Below are positions 1 through 12,645 of a DNA stretch of 64,000 nt, piece by piece; position 1 is the stretch's first letter, and every line of letters starts with the position of its first letter. The notes beneath the pieces were generated by a model that was given only the letters and a program-made list of their open reading frames with translations, ran no database searches and was not told where the DNA came from. A program made the position numbers and the translations under genes. This DNA comes from Delphinapterus leucas (lineage: Eukaryota; Chordata; Mammalia; Artiodactyla; Monodontidae): the NCBI RefSeq assembly GCF_002288925.2, contig NW_022097993.1:15111692-15175691 (forward strand), written 5' to 3'.

Positions 1-1689
1 CACATTGTACACTTCTCTTCCAGAAGCTGAGTCTAAAATTTCAAATCATAATACTTTGTGTTTACAGAGTATGACTTCCAAGAAACCTTTAAATTTAGGA
101 AATTTGGTCATTCATTCCTCAGCACAGTGAAGCTTGCCAAGCGCCTGGAGCTATAAATACAAAGATGATGCTGGACATTAAATATATCACAGTACACTAC
201 CATAAATGTATTTGGAGCAAATATACCTTTGTGACATCACATTACATGTCAAAATAGTGGCTTCACTTACACACAATTTTTCTCAGCTTTTATCTTCTGT
301 ACTGTACACTGAGATGAGAAACCTATGTTATTAGGCCAGTAAAAGGTTACAGCATTGTTAGAACAAATATATTAAATAGCCTTATTTAATAAATAATCTA
401 ATTTTTAAAAATAATTCAATGAAAACATCGCTTTGGATCTGTGAAAGTGTATTTTTTCTCCTATTTAGAAATTTAGATTTAAAAATTCACATACTTTAAA
501 AGAATTTGCATACAAGAGTAATTTGTTTTCCTAGTTTTCTTCTTTGGTCAGTTTGCATTACATGTAGATGAGTTTCAAAGTATTTATAGTTAAAATCTTT
601 ACCACCATCTGATTCATAGGAAGATACAGGAAAATATTTCTGAAAGTACAGAAAAAGCCCCATGTCAAATATTTCCCCCTCCTTCTTCAGAAGAATATAC
701 TATTGAGCAAAGTGTATATTAAAAATATCCTACACAGCCTCTATTTCTCATATAATATATAAAATTAATGTCCAATATATTTTCAGAAATTATTTTCCTT
801 TTGTAGTTCCACAATATGATGATCCCATGATGTTAAACAACATTATACAGTCCAATGTCTGCGACTGATTGGCTGATCCAACGTTTTTAAAACTTGGTTT
901 GACATATAAAGATATGGTAGATTCAGGTGTCTGACAGCAAAGTAAGAATGCAAAGAAAAATGAAGTACTATATTTCTGACAAACATCTCAAATAGCAGGG
1001 CTTAGAAAAATTGTAAGCACAAATGTATGTTAAGGCAAATCACTTAAAGTTATACAAATATAAAGCAAAATTTATAGTATATATACTATACTTTAAGTAT
1101 AAAAGGAAAAATTATTCAATTGTAAATTTTGCTTTGTGATCTACTTTTACAAATTATGGGTTTTCCTGATATAACTCAACTAGATCTTAAATAAACAAAT
1201 AATCAAAACAAAAACAAACCTCTCTCATCCCCAAAAACACACCCAAAATAGAAAATAAGTTTAAAAAACTATGTAGCTTTAAATATATTACTAGAGTAAA
1301 AAAATAAGGAAAATATATACCTGAGATCAAATAAATCAAGAAAAATCAACTGAAACCTGGGCAAGGTAAGTGAAATATGCAATGTTAAAGGTAGACTTGT
1401 TCTCTAGGCAAATGCAAACTGAGAATGTGGAGACCAAAACTTTTGCTTTCAAATAGTAAGTAAAGGGTATTTCATACTAGAAGTAATAACTAAGGAGTAA
1501 ATATAAAGGCTTTTTTGACTTATTGTTTGAATCTGTTTAAAAAATTATTGTCTTTTAAAGGAATAATGAAAACAAAGTCTTGTGAGTTTAAAACATATTC
1601 AGCTGTAAAATGTGTGACACTCATAGCACACAAGCAGGGGGGAAGAGTAATAATATAATATTGTATGAATCTCAAACTATAGTTAAAGG
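1..1689. other. AT-rich DNA, no recognised feature
   Basis: I see no repeat boundary, splice-like exon or coding frame of note. The sequence is AT-rich with short A/T runs. Any old repeat here is too diverged for me to recognise by eye. Confidence 0.5.
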
Positions 1690-3235
1690 GATATTATATG
1701 GTTTACAACAGACTGATATATTACAGAGGTATATGATGAATTCTAAAACAGCTACTTAAATAACATAGTGTTACAGCTAATTTGTCAACAAATGAGATGA
1801 TATAGAATAGTAAAGATATGCAATTAATCCAAAAGTACACAGTAAGAAAAGGAAGAAAAGACAAAAATAATGGAAGGGACAAATAGAACATATATAGCAA
1901 GATGCATGATATAACCCCAACCATAATTTAAAAATACATTAACTTTAAATTGGTTAAGTAACTCATTGAAAAGACAGGGATTGTCAGATGTAAATTAATA
2001 TAGAGATATATCATATTCATAAAATAGTTAGTCATTTCTTCCAAAGCCAATTACAGATTTCAAAAAATAACAATCAAAATCTCAAAGGCCTTTTTTAATA
2101 GAAATTAACAAGCTGATTTTAAAATTCATATAAAAATTTAAAGTCTTAGAACATCTAAAAGAAATTTGATAATGAAGAATAAACTTGAAGGATTTATACT
2201 ACCATATTTTAAACGTTTTTATAAAGCTACAGTAATCAATAGAGTGTGCTAGTGGAACCAGGATAGAAAAATCAATGGAAAGCCTAGAAGGGTCCAGAAA
2301 TATACTAACACATGTATAAGTAGTTGATTTCTGATAAAGGTATGATAAACAGGAATTCAGTGGATAAAAATAACCTTTGTAAAAAATGGTTCTGGAATAA
2401 ATATTTATATGCTGAAAAAAAGGACCCTCAACCCGTATGTCAGAGCAAAACAAAAATTATCTGAAAAGGGATCAGAGATCTAAACTTAAATGATTAAAAA
2501 ACTACTTACAAAACAAATATTTGTGACCTTGGCAAAGATTTAAATCCAACCTCAAAATCATGATCGGTAATTTTTTAAAAAAAGGTAAATTATTAAAATT
2601 AAGATCTTAGGTTTTTCAAAAGGCATTGTTAAGAGAATGAAAATACAAGTCACAGACTGGGAGATATATCTTAAACAGTACTTCTATCAAGAAAACATAA
2701 TAAATTCTCAAAACTCAATAGTAAGAAAAAAAAAAACATGAAAATGATGGGCAGATTTCAGAGGACATCTTAAAAATATATATACAAATGGCAAATAAAT
2801 GCATGAAAGATGCTAAATATCATTAGGGAAATGCAAATTTAAACCACAATGAATTACAACTACATTATCTATTAAAATGTTTAAAATTGGGCCTCCCTGC
2901 CCTGGTGGCGCAGCAGTTGAGAGTCTGCCTGCTGATGCAGGGGACACGGGTTCATGCCCTGGTCTGGGAAGATCCCACATGCCGCGGAGCAGCTAGGCCC
3001 GTGAGCCATGGTTGCTGAGCCTGCGCATCCGGAGCCTGTGCTCCACAACAGGAGAGACCACAACAGTGAGAGGCTCGTGTACTGCAAAAAAAAATGTTTA
3101 AAATTGAAAAAAAATAATTAGACAATTGACAAGAATGTGGAGCAACTGGAACTCTGTACCACCTTCCTGGTGGGAATGTGAGATAGTGCCACCTTTCTGG
3201 GAATTGTCAGTTTCTTAAAATGTTAAATGTACACC
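1690..3235 (+). mobile_element. Old L1 fragment, internally deleted and SINE-interrupted
   Basis: From about 1690 to 1995 the plus strand follows the start of L1 ORF2 (the stretch ending near the 'aaaagacagggattgtcag' segment). At about 1996 it jumps to the 3' half of ORF2, the segment leading to 'aagctgattttaaaattcat' near 2112. It then continues through the 'cacagactggga' segment near 2650 and the 'atgaaagatgct' segment near 2805. After a SINE insertion it resumes at 3107 with 'aagaatgtggagcaactgg'. Roughly the middle of ORF2 is missing at the 1996 junction. The frame is full of stops, so no protein is made. The divergence suggests an old mammalian L1M-type copy; the subfamily is not assigned. 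Confidence 0.75.
2890..3090 (+). mobile_element. CHR-2-like tRNA-Glu SINE with target duplication
   Basis: This is a tRNA-Glu-derived SINE of the cetartiodactyl CHR group, short form, ending in a poly(A) run after the 'gtgagaggctcgtgtactgc' tail. It is flanked by a 16-bp direct repeat, aaaatgtttaaaattg, at 2874-2889 and 3091-3106. It therefore inserted by target-primed reverse transcription into the old L1 that surrounds it and is younger than that L1. Confidence 0.93.
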
Positions 3236-3345
3236 TGCCATTCTCTCTCCTCTCTCACTGTCTCTCTGGTCTGTCTCTCCACTTTCTATGTGTCCGTCTC
3301 TCTCTGTTCTCTCTCTCACTTCTCCCCACTCCCTTCTCTCTCGGA
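3236..3345. repeat. CT-rich low-complexity tract
   Basis: An imperfect polypyrimidine tract built on (TCTC) units with G interruptions lies directly downstream of the end of the old L1 homology. An open frame on the minus strand here is only the translated repeat and is not a gene. Confidence 0.75.
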
Positions 3346-5444
3346 TATACATGATTAGACAAGTTCTAGGATACAGTTTTAAATCAGGAATGAACCCTAC
3401 GTTTTTGGTGTGAGTGAGGTGCTTGTTGATCATGTGTTCTCCTTCCTGAAGAATCCAGGAAGCTCAAGGATGTTGACTGAATTGTCTAAGTTATCTCACT
3501 AAATAAGGGGTAGAGTTAGGAATCAGACAGGAATCAGACTTCTTTCAGTTCTTCATGCTTATGATAACAGATCAACTTTATTGTTCATAAGTATGCATAC
3601 TAGCAAAATTATTTAGTTGATATTAACACAGTTGAGCAAACTTTATATTATGGAGGTTTTATATGTTATGGAATATGAAAGTATGTCTTTCACGTCTTTC
3701 TAATATTAGAAAAAAATAAAACTTTTTTTTACTGTTCTAATTATTCATAACTTTTAAATGTCTATGTCTGTTTTGTGTTTGAAGCAATGAAATGTTTAAA
3801 GCATTTTGAAACAAAGTAGCTTCCCATTTTTGTAGTATGTATTATAAATAATTTAGGTGTATCTGGAAATTTGTTTTAAATATTATTATGGCCAGCTCTA
3901 AGAAATACTTAGTAATATTTATAAAGTATATCTATAAATAATTCTAAGTGATATTATTTCTAAAATTTTGTATTTGCCTCTTGAATAAGTCTGAGAATAT
4001 CTATCTGGTATGAGAAACACTGATACTTGGACAATTCAATGCCAAAAAGAACAAAGGAGCCCAACGGTTTGCCTTAGGAGTCATTCAGTATCACCCGGAT
4101 TTCCCATCTTAAACATAGCCTAAATTTTCCTGCTACATTCTCCATGTTCTATTAATGACTCAGTGTTGGATAATCTGTTACCTTCTTGCAAACTTTCCTT
4201 AAGCTGAAGAGAATAAGTCTATATGAAAGCTACCAAAAAGGAGTGTATGCCATAGACATACAGCATTTGGAAAGTACTATAGAATGATTCTCATGATTTT
4301 TTCAGTTATTACTGAAAACCACGAAGACCAAGTAAAGTAGTGATTTTTTTTTTTAGTAGATGAATGTTATCTTAAAAATAATGGCATTTTTAGTGCACAA
4401 ACTTCATATATTTTACCACTTTGTAGTATATAACAGTGTCAGTTATCCCAAGATATTGCTTTTTACCAGGAATACTAGTTATGGGAACATTATCTTTGCC
4501 AGTGCTTAGTTTAATAAAATTATCCTGAGAGGACCACTTGTTCATCATATACATTTATGTAGGAAATTTTCCACAAATTATATGATTAAAAATTATATCA
4601 AAATATAAAATCTACTTTAAATATAACTATATAATAACTAAAACATTTCAGAATAAAAACATAGACAGAAGTTGATTTTTAAAATATATCCATGCTATAT
4701 CTAAATTATATAAGATATTATGTTGCTCTAAACAACTTAACATACCTCATTACAAATTGTTGTTGAATTTGTCATCATATGCTCATCTTTAAAGTAATAT
4801 TAATTATGGTAATTCCATTTTTTTTAATTTAAAGAAACTATCCAAACTTCAACAATTAAAAAAAAACAGATAAAAAGAAAAGAACAAAATAAAGATTATA
4901 TATTCTATATGTGCATGAGTAAGTGTGTATGTGCATGTAATTTCTGGTATTTTCTACTGGCTATGTTTCCATAAGCCTATAAAGTGAGAATTACTATCAT
5001 AATATTTACTAAGGCCAATTACTATAATAATATTTCCTTTCATTTCATAGTTCCTCCTCTCCACATTATGATATTAGTAATAGCTCTATAGAAACAAGAA
5101 AAATTAAAGTTCAAATGAAACAAAAACTAAATAAACCTACTTATACATTTCAGTTGTCAAGCTTTTATATCCCTGTTTATTTTGGAAAACAAATTATATA
5201 AAGATATATCATATATATATATATGTATATATAAATTTTGACCTGAGAGTTCTAAAGGCAAAGTATTTCAGTTTTTGAAACAACATTTGAGTCTGACTAT
5301 GAATCTGCTTACTATCTAAATGCTAGGAGCTAAACAATTGTTTAGGTAAGATAAGTTTTATCTTTCAGCATAAATATTCCTGATAATATATATTAATAAA
5401 GTAAACAATTTAGCATATCAACAAGAAAAAAATAGCATTCTCAA
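3346..5444. other. AT-rich DNA, no recognised feature
   Basis: No gene or confidently recognised repeat. A short alternating AT stretch at about 5205-5236 is the only low-complexity feature. Confidence 0.5.
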
Positions 5445-6100
5445 AAGACAAATGATATTATGAGTTAGAAATTAGTAGAAAATGAAACCCCAAAGACTTA
5501 TAAATATGGAGAGAAGTTCTCAGAGTCATTAATTTTAAAATGCAAACTTAACCAATATAAAGCAACACTCTACATCTTTTGCCCTTGCAAACATCCAAAA
5601 ACCTGATAATGCCAAGTTTTTATGGGGATACAGGATATAGAAATGTTCATGCACTGTTGGTGGCAGTGCTGCCTGATATGACATTCTGGAGGGCAATCTG
5701 GCAATAATTTTACTCTGGTGTATATTATTAAAAATAAATTTCCCAGATGTCCATAAAGAGAGCAGTTAATAGATATTCAATGGAGTAATATTTCTAAGAA
5801 TTTTTAATTGATGACAATCAAAAGGAGTAGTATAAGTTCAAGGCAGTGTATATTTAAAGCATGACAAAAAATACTATAAAGTAGCTGAAAGAAGTATTTT
5901 AGCTGTACCACACATATGAGTAAAAGAAATCAGAGTGCCTTCTGAAAGATGAATAAGGCTATATAATATAATACAATTTATATAAATGAAGATACCATAC
6001 ACAGATTTTATCTATGTGTAACTGTGACAAGAACACATACAAAAATATTATGCATATTAAAGTTTTCTTTTTCTAGAAAGAGAAGGGAATGTGCGTAGAG
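5445..6100 (+). mobile_element. Old L1/HAL1-type 3' fragment
   Basis: The stretch contains diverged versions of the L1 ORF2 3' end: a run resembling 'aaaagacaaatgatatta' and then a 'gcactgttggtggcagtg' segment near 5650, which corresponds to the conserved L1 'tgctggtgggaatg' block. A 3'-UTR-like AT-rich region follows. It is highly diverged and full of stops. The edges are approximate and it could equally be a HAL1 copy. Confidence 0.5.
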
Positions 6101-7200
6101 AATGTAGATAAAAAGGGATAAATAAAACAAGAAAAAACAAGAAAGAGGCCTTACATGAACCAAATATAATAATGAATGTTGAACTGATGGGTATGATTAT
6201 TTCAGTGCTCTGACATTTGCTGGGGTGAAGAATGTCAATAAATGAATATGATTGATTGGGACTTTACATAATTGATTAATGACATAAATGTTAAGATTCA
6301 GAAAGTCGAACTTCTCTCAATTAGGTTAAATAAAAAGAAACTTGCTTATGAGTATTGTAGTGAAACTGAAGGCCATCAAAGGAAAACAAAGATTTCAAAA
6401 GCAAGGTATGGAAACCATACATTTTAACAAATGTCAAGAAGCCTAACAGTAGGCCTCTGAGCAATAGGGAAGAGAAATGATATTTTCAAGGGGATAAGAG
6501 AAAACAACTCCAAACTAGAATGGCATAGCCAGCTAAACAATAAGTCGCTGCCACCTCCAATTACCTTATGTCTTGCATTCATACCTCCTCCACATACATA
6601 CTAGTTCAAAATAATTTCCAACTTTCTTTTTTTTCCAAAATATATCAGTCACAGACCAGTTCTTAAAATAGAAACCACTGGAGGGATTTTTCTTTAAACA
6701 GATGTGTTATTTAAAGGATGGAAGAACTGGACAGCCACATGGGGCAGTGAAGCAGACTATAGTGGAGCAAGAAGCCTCTGCCCTGTCCCCATCCAAAGGG
6801 TGGGGGCAAAACGAGGGGAGCTGTCACCAGAAGCCAGGGACCTGAGTGATTCCCAAGCAAACTGGAAACTCAGCTGACATGCCTGACTGAAGCTGGGATC
6901 AGAGAAGTAAGGAATTTCAGACAGAATCTGAAACCGTCATTTGTATATAAAAAGCCAAGAAATAGTTCAGCATGTTTTTTTAATTATTATTTTTAATATG
7001 TCTTATTCACGATGAATACTGTTTACTCTGTGAATATGTATTAATATTGATTATCTAAGTATTTAAAAATTGATAGATATTTTTATGTGTGAAACCATAG
7101 TCAGTCCATGTTTACAATTTTTTTCAAAATTGGTTTAAATAAAATGTGTAAATCTATCTCTGCTTTTACAAAATTACATACCCAGTAGAGTCATGTGCTT
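6101..7200. other. No recognised feature
   Basis: Mostly AT-rich. A moderately GC-richer patch at about 6705-6915 has no open frame of interest and matches nothing I recognise. Confidence 0.45.
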
Positions 7201-7208
7201 CCTTTAGA

Positions 7209-7407
7209 CTGTACAGGTTAGCAAACAATTTCTGTAAAGGGACAAACAGCACATTTTTTGGCTTTGTGGGCTGAGTCTATTGCTACTACTCAGCCCTGTG
7301 GTGTAGGATGAAAACAGTCATAGACAATATGTAAATGAGTGACCATAGCTAGATTTGCCCTGCAAAGGGTCATATTTGGCCTATGGTCCTCAGTGTGCCA
7401 ACCCCTG
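7209..7407. mobile_element. hAT-type non-autonomous DNA transposon (MITE)
   Basis: The sequence follows a well-known mammalian hAT MITE whose ends read like 'caggggttggcaaac'. Here the left end is caggttagcaaac and the right end is the complement, gtgtgccaacccctg. The internal 'tctgtaaagg' and 'catagacaatatgtaaatga' segments are recognisable. The heptamer ctttaga occurs at 7202-7208 and 7408-7414, consistent with an eroded 8-bp hAT target duplication. I am confident of the class but not of the family name. Confidence 0.75.
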
Positions 7408-7414
7408 CTTTAGA

Positions 7415-8099
7415 ATAAAACTTCACACTAATTATGGTTTCAAATGTTGACTAGTAATTTAAAAAATAAAATCAATCTACTTTATAATTATGTGGAATTT
7501 TAAAGGTAACCATTTATTTCTTTGGAATGATAACATTTTTAAAACAATTAGAAGGCTTATCATCAGGTGAATATCTCACATTCTTGATTTTTACAAATAT
7601 CTAAATAAATATGGAAACCTTATAAAGATTATAATCAACTTTCAAATATGTTCTTAGAGAAAGGTAGACTGAACAATTAGCAATTATTAAATTAAAAACT
7701 CTAGTTATAAGAATCTTTGATTTGAAATGAATGTGTATGCTTCCAATTGCCTGTGAATTTGATAATCTGGAAATTAGTTAATTCAAAAAGGAAAATAGGA
7801 AGGAAAGGGAGGAGGAGGGTTATAATAAAGCTCTTATGTAAAGATTTGATTCAGAATGTTTCAGAATTTTTGTGTCCTGCCTTAACTTTTGATCAGTCAT
7901 CCTCATTATCTTCTCCATGCTGAAGTGAATGATTTTTACCTAGTCTCATGAAGCATTTCCTAACTCAAAACTTTTTGAAGCAAAGGAGAGAAAATGGGGC
8001 AAATTGATATGACATATGCACATGTTTATGAAACTATATCTATCTGTCTCTATATATACAGATGTATGTATATGTATATATGAAATAAATGAAGAGAGA
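7415..8099. other. AT-rich DNA with short TATC/TATG tract
   Basis: No gene recognised. A short TA/TATC/TATG low-complexity stretch lies at about 8036-8080. The rest looks unique or too diverged to assign. Confidence 0.5.
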
Positions 8100-8760
8100 A
8101 AGATTGTTTTGTGAAAGACCTAAAGGAGAAAGTTTCATCACTGAAAGACTGTAGGAGACTTAAATAAATTGACAGCTGTAAAGTGCTTATCAGTTTGGAA
8201 GAATAAATGTCATTAAGATGTGAGCTACCTTCAAATTAATTTTGAAATTTGATTCAATTTAAATATAAATCTCAACAGAGTTCTTCACAAAACTTCACAT
8301 TTCGATTTTAGTTTCTATACAGAAGAATAAATGACCAAATTATCAGGGAACTTTTAAAAAGGAACAAAGTGGAAGGACCATTCTACCATATATCAAGTCA
8401 TTATAAAACTATAATAAATAGCAGCACATAGGATTAGGTGGGGATAAACAAATGATCAATAAAAGACTATTAAGTGCTCCATAGAGGATGCACATGTCCT
8501 TATCAGAGGTAATATTTTATGAAAATCACTGATGCATGGTGAATAGATCGATAGCCAACTCAAATGTAGAAATTAGTCAGTCAAATGGAGAAACAAAATG
8601 TAACACTTAACACACAGCTGTACATAAAAAGTATGTTTGAGATAAAAACTAGCTAAAAAGTGAGATGTGAAAAGCAAAATTTTAAATATTTTAGAAACAA
8701 ATATAGTGGAATACATTTATGTCAATTGATTAGAGATACATTTTTAAAATAAAACACAAG
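8100..8760 (+). mobile_element. Oldest L1 in the nest, left half
   Basis: This is diverged L1 ORF2 sequence in plus orientation: a 'ggaagaataaatgtcattaa' block near 8200, 'aaaggaacaaagtggaagga' near 8357, then the 'tcattataaaactataataa' block. It stops abruptly at 8760, where a second L1 begins. Homology resumes in the same orientation at 18003. The two halves are one element split by the 8761-18002 insertion, as shown by the 13-bp duplication at the breakpoint. Confidence 0.7.
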
Positions 8761-9168
8761 GGTATGACTTTGGCTCCACAGGTAAAGAGCTTAGAAGTTG
8801 CCACTCTTTCTTAACAATAAGTAAAAAACTGACAAAACTGAGAAATCAATAACTCTTTATAGGTCCATAAGGGAAGTGAGGTTATAGGGTAAACTGCTGT
8901 CCCCCAAACTGGAGAGACAAGTAGACAGATACAGAGAGTCACTATACATCAGAGCAGAAACCCCTCTGCTGGAATCAGTCCTCATATAGGAAAACCTGAA
9001 CTCTTATTAATGAATTCCTGAGGCTAGATGTGGACACGTCTGAGAGTTAAAAACTACAGGCAGGACCCAGACATAGGGAAACCCTGCACTTTTGTAGGTT
9101 TCACCTCCAGGCACTTGACCAGGTTCACACAGTAAATGACAGGGGAAGAAAAGAACCATTTTGAAATA

Positions 9169-9267
9169 AAGTTGACCCTTGAACAATGTGGAGACTAGGG
9201 GTACTGGCTTCTGTGCCATTGAAAATCTACATATAACTTAATGTTGGTGTTGTTTAAGGGCCGATTG
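9169..9267. mobile_element. Short Tigger-type MITE
   Basis: The left end reads agttgacccttgaacaa and the right end reads gttgtttaagggccgattg, which are degenerate inverted repeats of the Tigger/TcMar end. With only about 100 bp between the outer ends, this is an internally deleted copy. It sits inside the 5' UTR of the 8761-18002 L1 and so inserted after it. A TA target duplication is not clean. Confidence 0.6.
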
Positions 9268-9892
9268 CACATCAAAGCACTCTGTTCTTAACATGGTCTG
9301 TCCTCAGGAGAAACTAGTTAACCATATCCTAACCAACTAGGGATTTATCAGAGCCTAAGTGAACTGAAAGGAGGGAAATATGTAACTCCAGTCATCTTTA
9401 GCCTTCTAAATGGAAGAAAGGAAATACCCAACTTAACCAACTCTGGTCATCCTGTCTCACCTAAGGCAGGAGGAGTGACTGAAGAACAGTTGTGAAGTGC
9501 ACAGTCAGGGTCATAAGCTTACTAAAAGACTGAGACCTAACCATAGAATTAGGTTCCCCCTCCCAACACCCCACACACTTCACCACCACATCACTAAAGG
9601 CTTATTTACAACAACTTCCTTTACCCACTGCATCATATTTGGCAATAAAGGAAATAAAATTACAAGGTTTACTAAAAGGCAAAAACACAGTTTGAAAAGA
9701 TAGAGCAAGCATCAGAACCAGACATAGTAGGAGCGTTGAAATTATCAGACTATCAGACCAAGAATGTAAAGCAAAGCTATAATTAATGTGGTAAGGTAAA
9801 CAGCATGTAAGAACAGATGAGCAATGTAAGCAAAGAGATGGAAATCCTAAGAAAGAACCCAAAATGAAATACTAGAGATAAAAACACTCTAA

Positions 9893-10300
9893 TAGCAATG
9901 AAGAATGTATTTTATGGACTAATTCGTAGACTGGACAAAGCTGAGGAAAGAATCTCTAAGCTTGAGGATATATCAATAAAAACCTTCAAAACTAAAAAGC
10001 AAAGAGAACAAACTGGAGAAAAACAAAACCAAAACCAGAACAGAATACCTAAGAACTATGGACAGCTACAAAAGATGTAACATACATATAATGGGAATAT
10101 GAAGAGGAGAAGAAAGAAAGAAACTGGAGAAATATACAAAATAATAATGGGTGAGAACTTCCCCAAATTAAGGTCAGACACCAAACCTCAGGTCCAGCAA
10201 TGTCTGAGACTGCCACCCAAGATAAATGTCAAAGCAACTACATGTGACCATATAATTTTTAACTGCAGAAAATCAAAGATAAAGAAATAATTCTGAAAGA
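9893..10300 (+). pseudogene. L1 ORF1 relic
   Basis: Two adjacent open stretches (9898-10080 and 10099-10290) lie in the place expected for ORF1 of the surrounding old L1. The first has the ORF1p coiled-coil signature RRLDKAEERISKLED. The second resembles the C-terminal nucleic-acid-binding part (KINVKATTCDHIIFN compared with the usual 'R...TPRHII' block). ORF1p is an RNA-binding trimer that packages L1 RNA. Here it is split by stops and frameshifts and cannot be functional. Confidence 0.6.
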
Positions 10301-11031
10301 AGCCAGAAGAAAGAAATACCTTACCTATAGAGAAGCAAAAATAAGTTTTACATTGGACATCTCCTCAGAAATAAACTACACAAACAAGAAGAGAATGGAG
10401 TGGAATATTTAAGTGTTGAGAGAAAATAAACACCAGCCTAGAATTTTGCAGCTTGCAAAATTGTCCATCTGAAGTGAAGGAGACATAAGTCTTTCTCAGA
10501 TAAACAAATATTGAGGGAATTTCTCTCCAGTAACTGCCTATGTATGCTTACATAAAGTGAAACAAATGACAGTAATGATACAAGGAACAGGAGGGAGGAA
10601 TTAGGATTATTTTATTACTATAAGGTACTCACACTACCCATCAAATAGTGTAGTGTTATTTTAAAGTAGACTTGGATAAGCTAGCTGTAAATGTACATTG
10701 CAAAAGAAAAAAAAAGTATAATTCATATGCTAAACAAAAGAGTAAAAATACAACCATATAAAATCCTCAATTAAAACTACATAGGGCAGAAAATGAGTGG
10801 AAGGGAAAAATGGGAGAAAATAACAAGGGCAACAAATATAAAATAATAATGAATATGGTAAATATTAATCCAGCTTTATGAATAATCAGTTTGAATATCA
10901 ATAGTCTAAAAACATTTATTAAAAGACAGAGATTTGCAGAGTGAATAACAAAATAAGACATAACTATTTATTGTCTACAAGGAAACCACTTTAAATATAA
11001 ATTAACACAAAAATTAAAAGTAAATGAATGG

Positions 11032-12333
11032 ACGAGGATGGACAGGATGGCAAAGTAGAAGGATGTGAGCTCATTTTTTTTGTACAAAAACACTAAGATC
11101 ACAACTAACTGCTGAACAATCATTGACAAAAAAAAAAAAAAAAGATGGAACCTACCAAAAAAGATACTCTACATTCAAAGACAAAGAAGAAGCCATGAGA
11201 TGGTAGGAGGAGAAGAACTGCAATAAAATCAAACCTCATACCTGCCAGGTGGGTACCCACAAACTGGAAAATAATTATATCAGAGAAGTTCTCACACAGG
11301 ATTGAAAGTTCTGAACCCCATGTCATGTTCCCCAGCCTGGAGTCTGGCAATGGAAGGAGGAACCCCCAGAGAATCTGGCTTTGAAAGCAAGCAGGGTTTG
11401 AATGCAGGAATTCCACAGGACTGGGGGAAACAGAAACTCCACTTTTGGAGGGAGCAAACAAGGTGTAGTGTACACCAGGACCCAGGAAATAAAGCAGTGA
11501 CCTGGGTTAGACTTACCTGCTAGGATTGGAGGGTCTCCTGAGGAGGTGGGGGGCAGCTGTGGTTCACTGTTGGGACAAAGACACTGGCAGCAGTACTTCC
11601 ATGAAATATTCATTGGTGTGAGCCCTCCTGGAGACTGTCATTTTGTCACCAAGAACAGGGCCCACCAAACAGCCTGTAGGCTCCAGTGCTGGGATGTCTC
11701 AGGCCAAACAAACAAAGGTGTGGGAACATAACCCCCAACCATCAACAGACACCTTGCTTAAAGTCTTCCTGAGCACACAGCTTCCTGCTAAACACAACCT
11801 TGACACAGCCCTGAATGTACAAGAGGGACAAGACCCAGCTCCACCCCCAGTGGGCAGGAACAAGTCCTTCCCACGAGGAAGCCAGCACAAGTCTCTTAGA
11901 TAGCCTCATCCACTGGGGGCAGACAGCAGAAGCAAGAACTACAATCCTGCAGCCTGCAAAATGTAAACCATAATCACAGAAAGTTAGACAAAATGAGGCA
12001 GCAAAAGAATATGTCCCAGATGAAGGGACAAGATAAAACCCCAGAATAACTAAGTGAAGTGGAGATAGGCAACCTACCTGAAAAAGAATTCAGAGTGAGA
12101 TAGTATAGTAAAGATGATTCAAGATCTCAAAAAAGGAAAGGAGGCACAGATCGAGAAGATACAGGAAATGTTTAACAAAAACCTAGAAGAATGAGAACAA
12201 ACACACAGAGGTGAACAATACAATAACTGAAATGGAAAATACACTAGAAGGAATCAATAGCAGAATAACTGAGGCAGAAGAACAGATAAGTGAGCTGGAG
12301 GACAGAGTGGTGGAAATAACCGCCACAGAACAG
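11032..12333 (+). mobile_element. 3'-truncated cetartiodactyl L1 head
   Basis: This has the 5' UTR typical of cetartiodactyl L1s. It begins near 'gatggcaaagtagaaggatg', has 'actaactgctgaacaatcat' near 11104, a 'cacaggactgggggaaacag' block near 11412, and then the start of ORF1 at about 11993 ('caaaagaatatgtcccagat'). It breaks off within ORF1 at about 12333 with no poly(A). L1 copies usually lose their 5' ends, so a copy that keeps the 5' UTR and loses everything downstream implies a later deletion or rearrangement. The ORF1 start already contains in-frame stops. It is surrounded by the older 8761-18002 L1. Confidence 0.8.
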
Positions 12334-12645
12334 CCTGTTGGTAGAAGAGTCAGGACACACAACATTTATTGATTAACTTCACAGTCTTTTATGGGTGTGG
12401 TTTGTGGAGCTTTAAGACAATTACAACAATAACATGAAGGATCACTGATCACAGATTCCCATAACAAATATAGTAATAATGAAAAAGTTTGAAATATTGT
12501 GAGAATTATGTGACACAGAGACATGAAGTGAGCAAATGCTGTTGGAAAAAAGGTGCTGATAGACTTGCTCTATGCACGGTTGCACAAACATTCAATTTGT
12601 TAAAAATACATATCTGTGAAATGTAATAAAATGAGGTATGCCTGT
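12334..12645 (-). mobile_element. Tigger1-type transposon end fragment
   Basis: The segment matches, in reverse orientation, the first roughly 310 bp of a Tigger1 element. It runs from the 'tcaggacacacaacatttat' stretch near 12351 through 'ggatcactgatcacagattc' to the terminal inverted repeat 'aatgaggtatgcctgt' ending at 12645. Transposase-coding sequence is absent. Its inner edge abuts the truncated L1 head at 12333/12334. Its outer edge abuts resumed old L1 ORF2 at about 12646. Confidence 0.75.
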
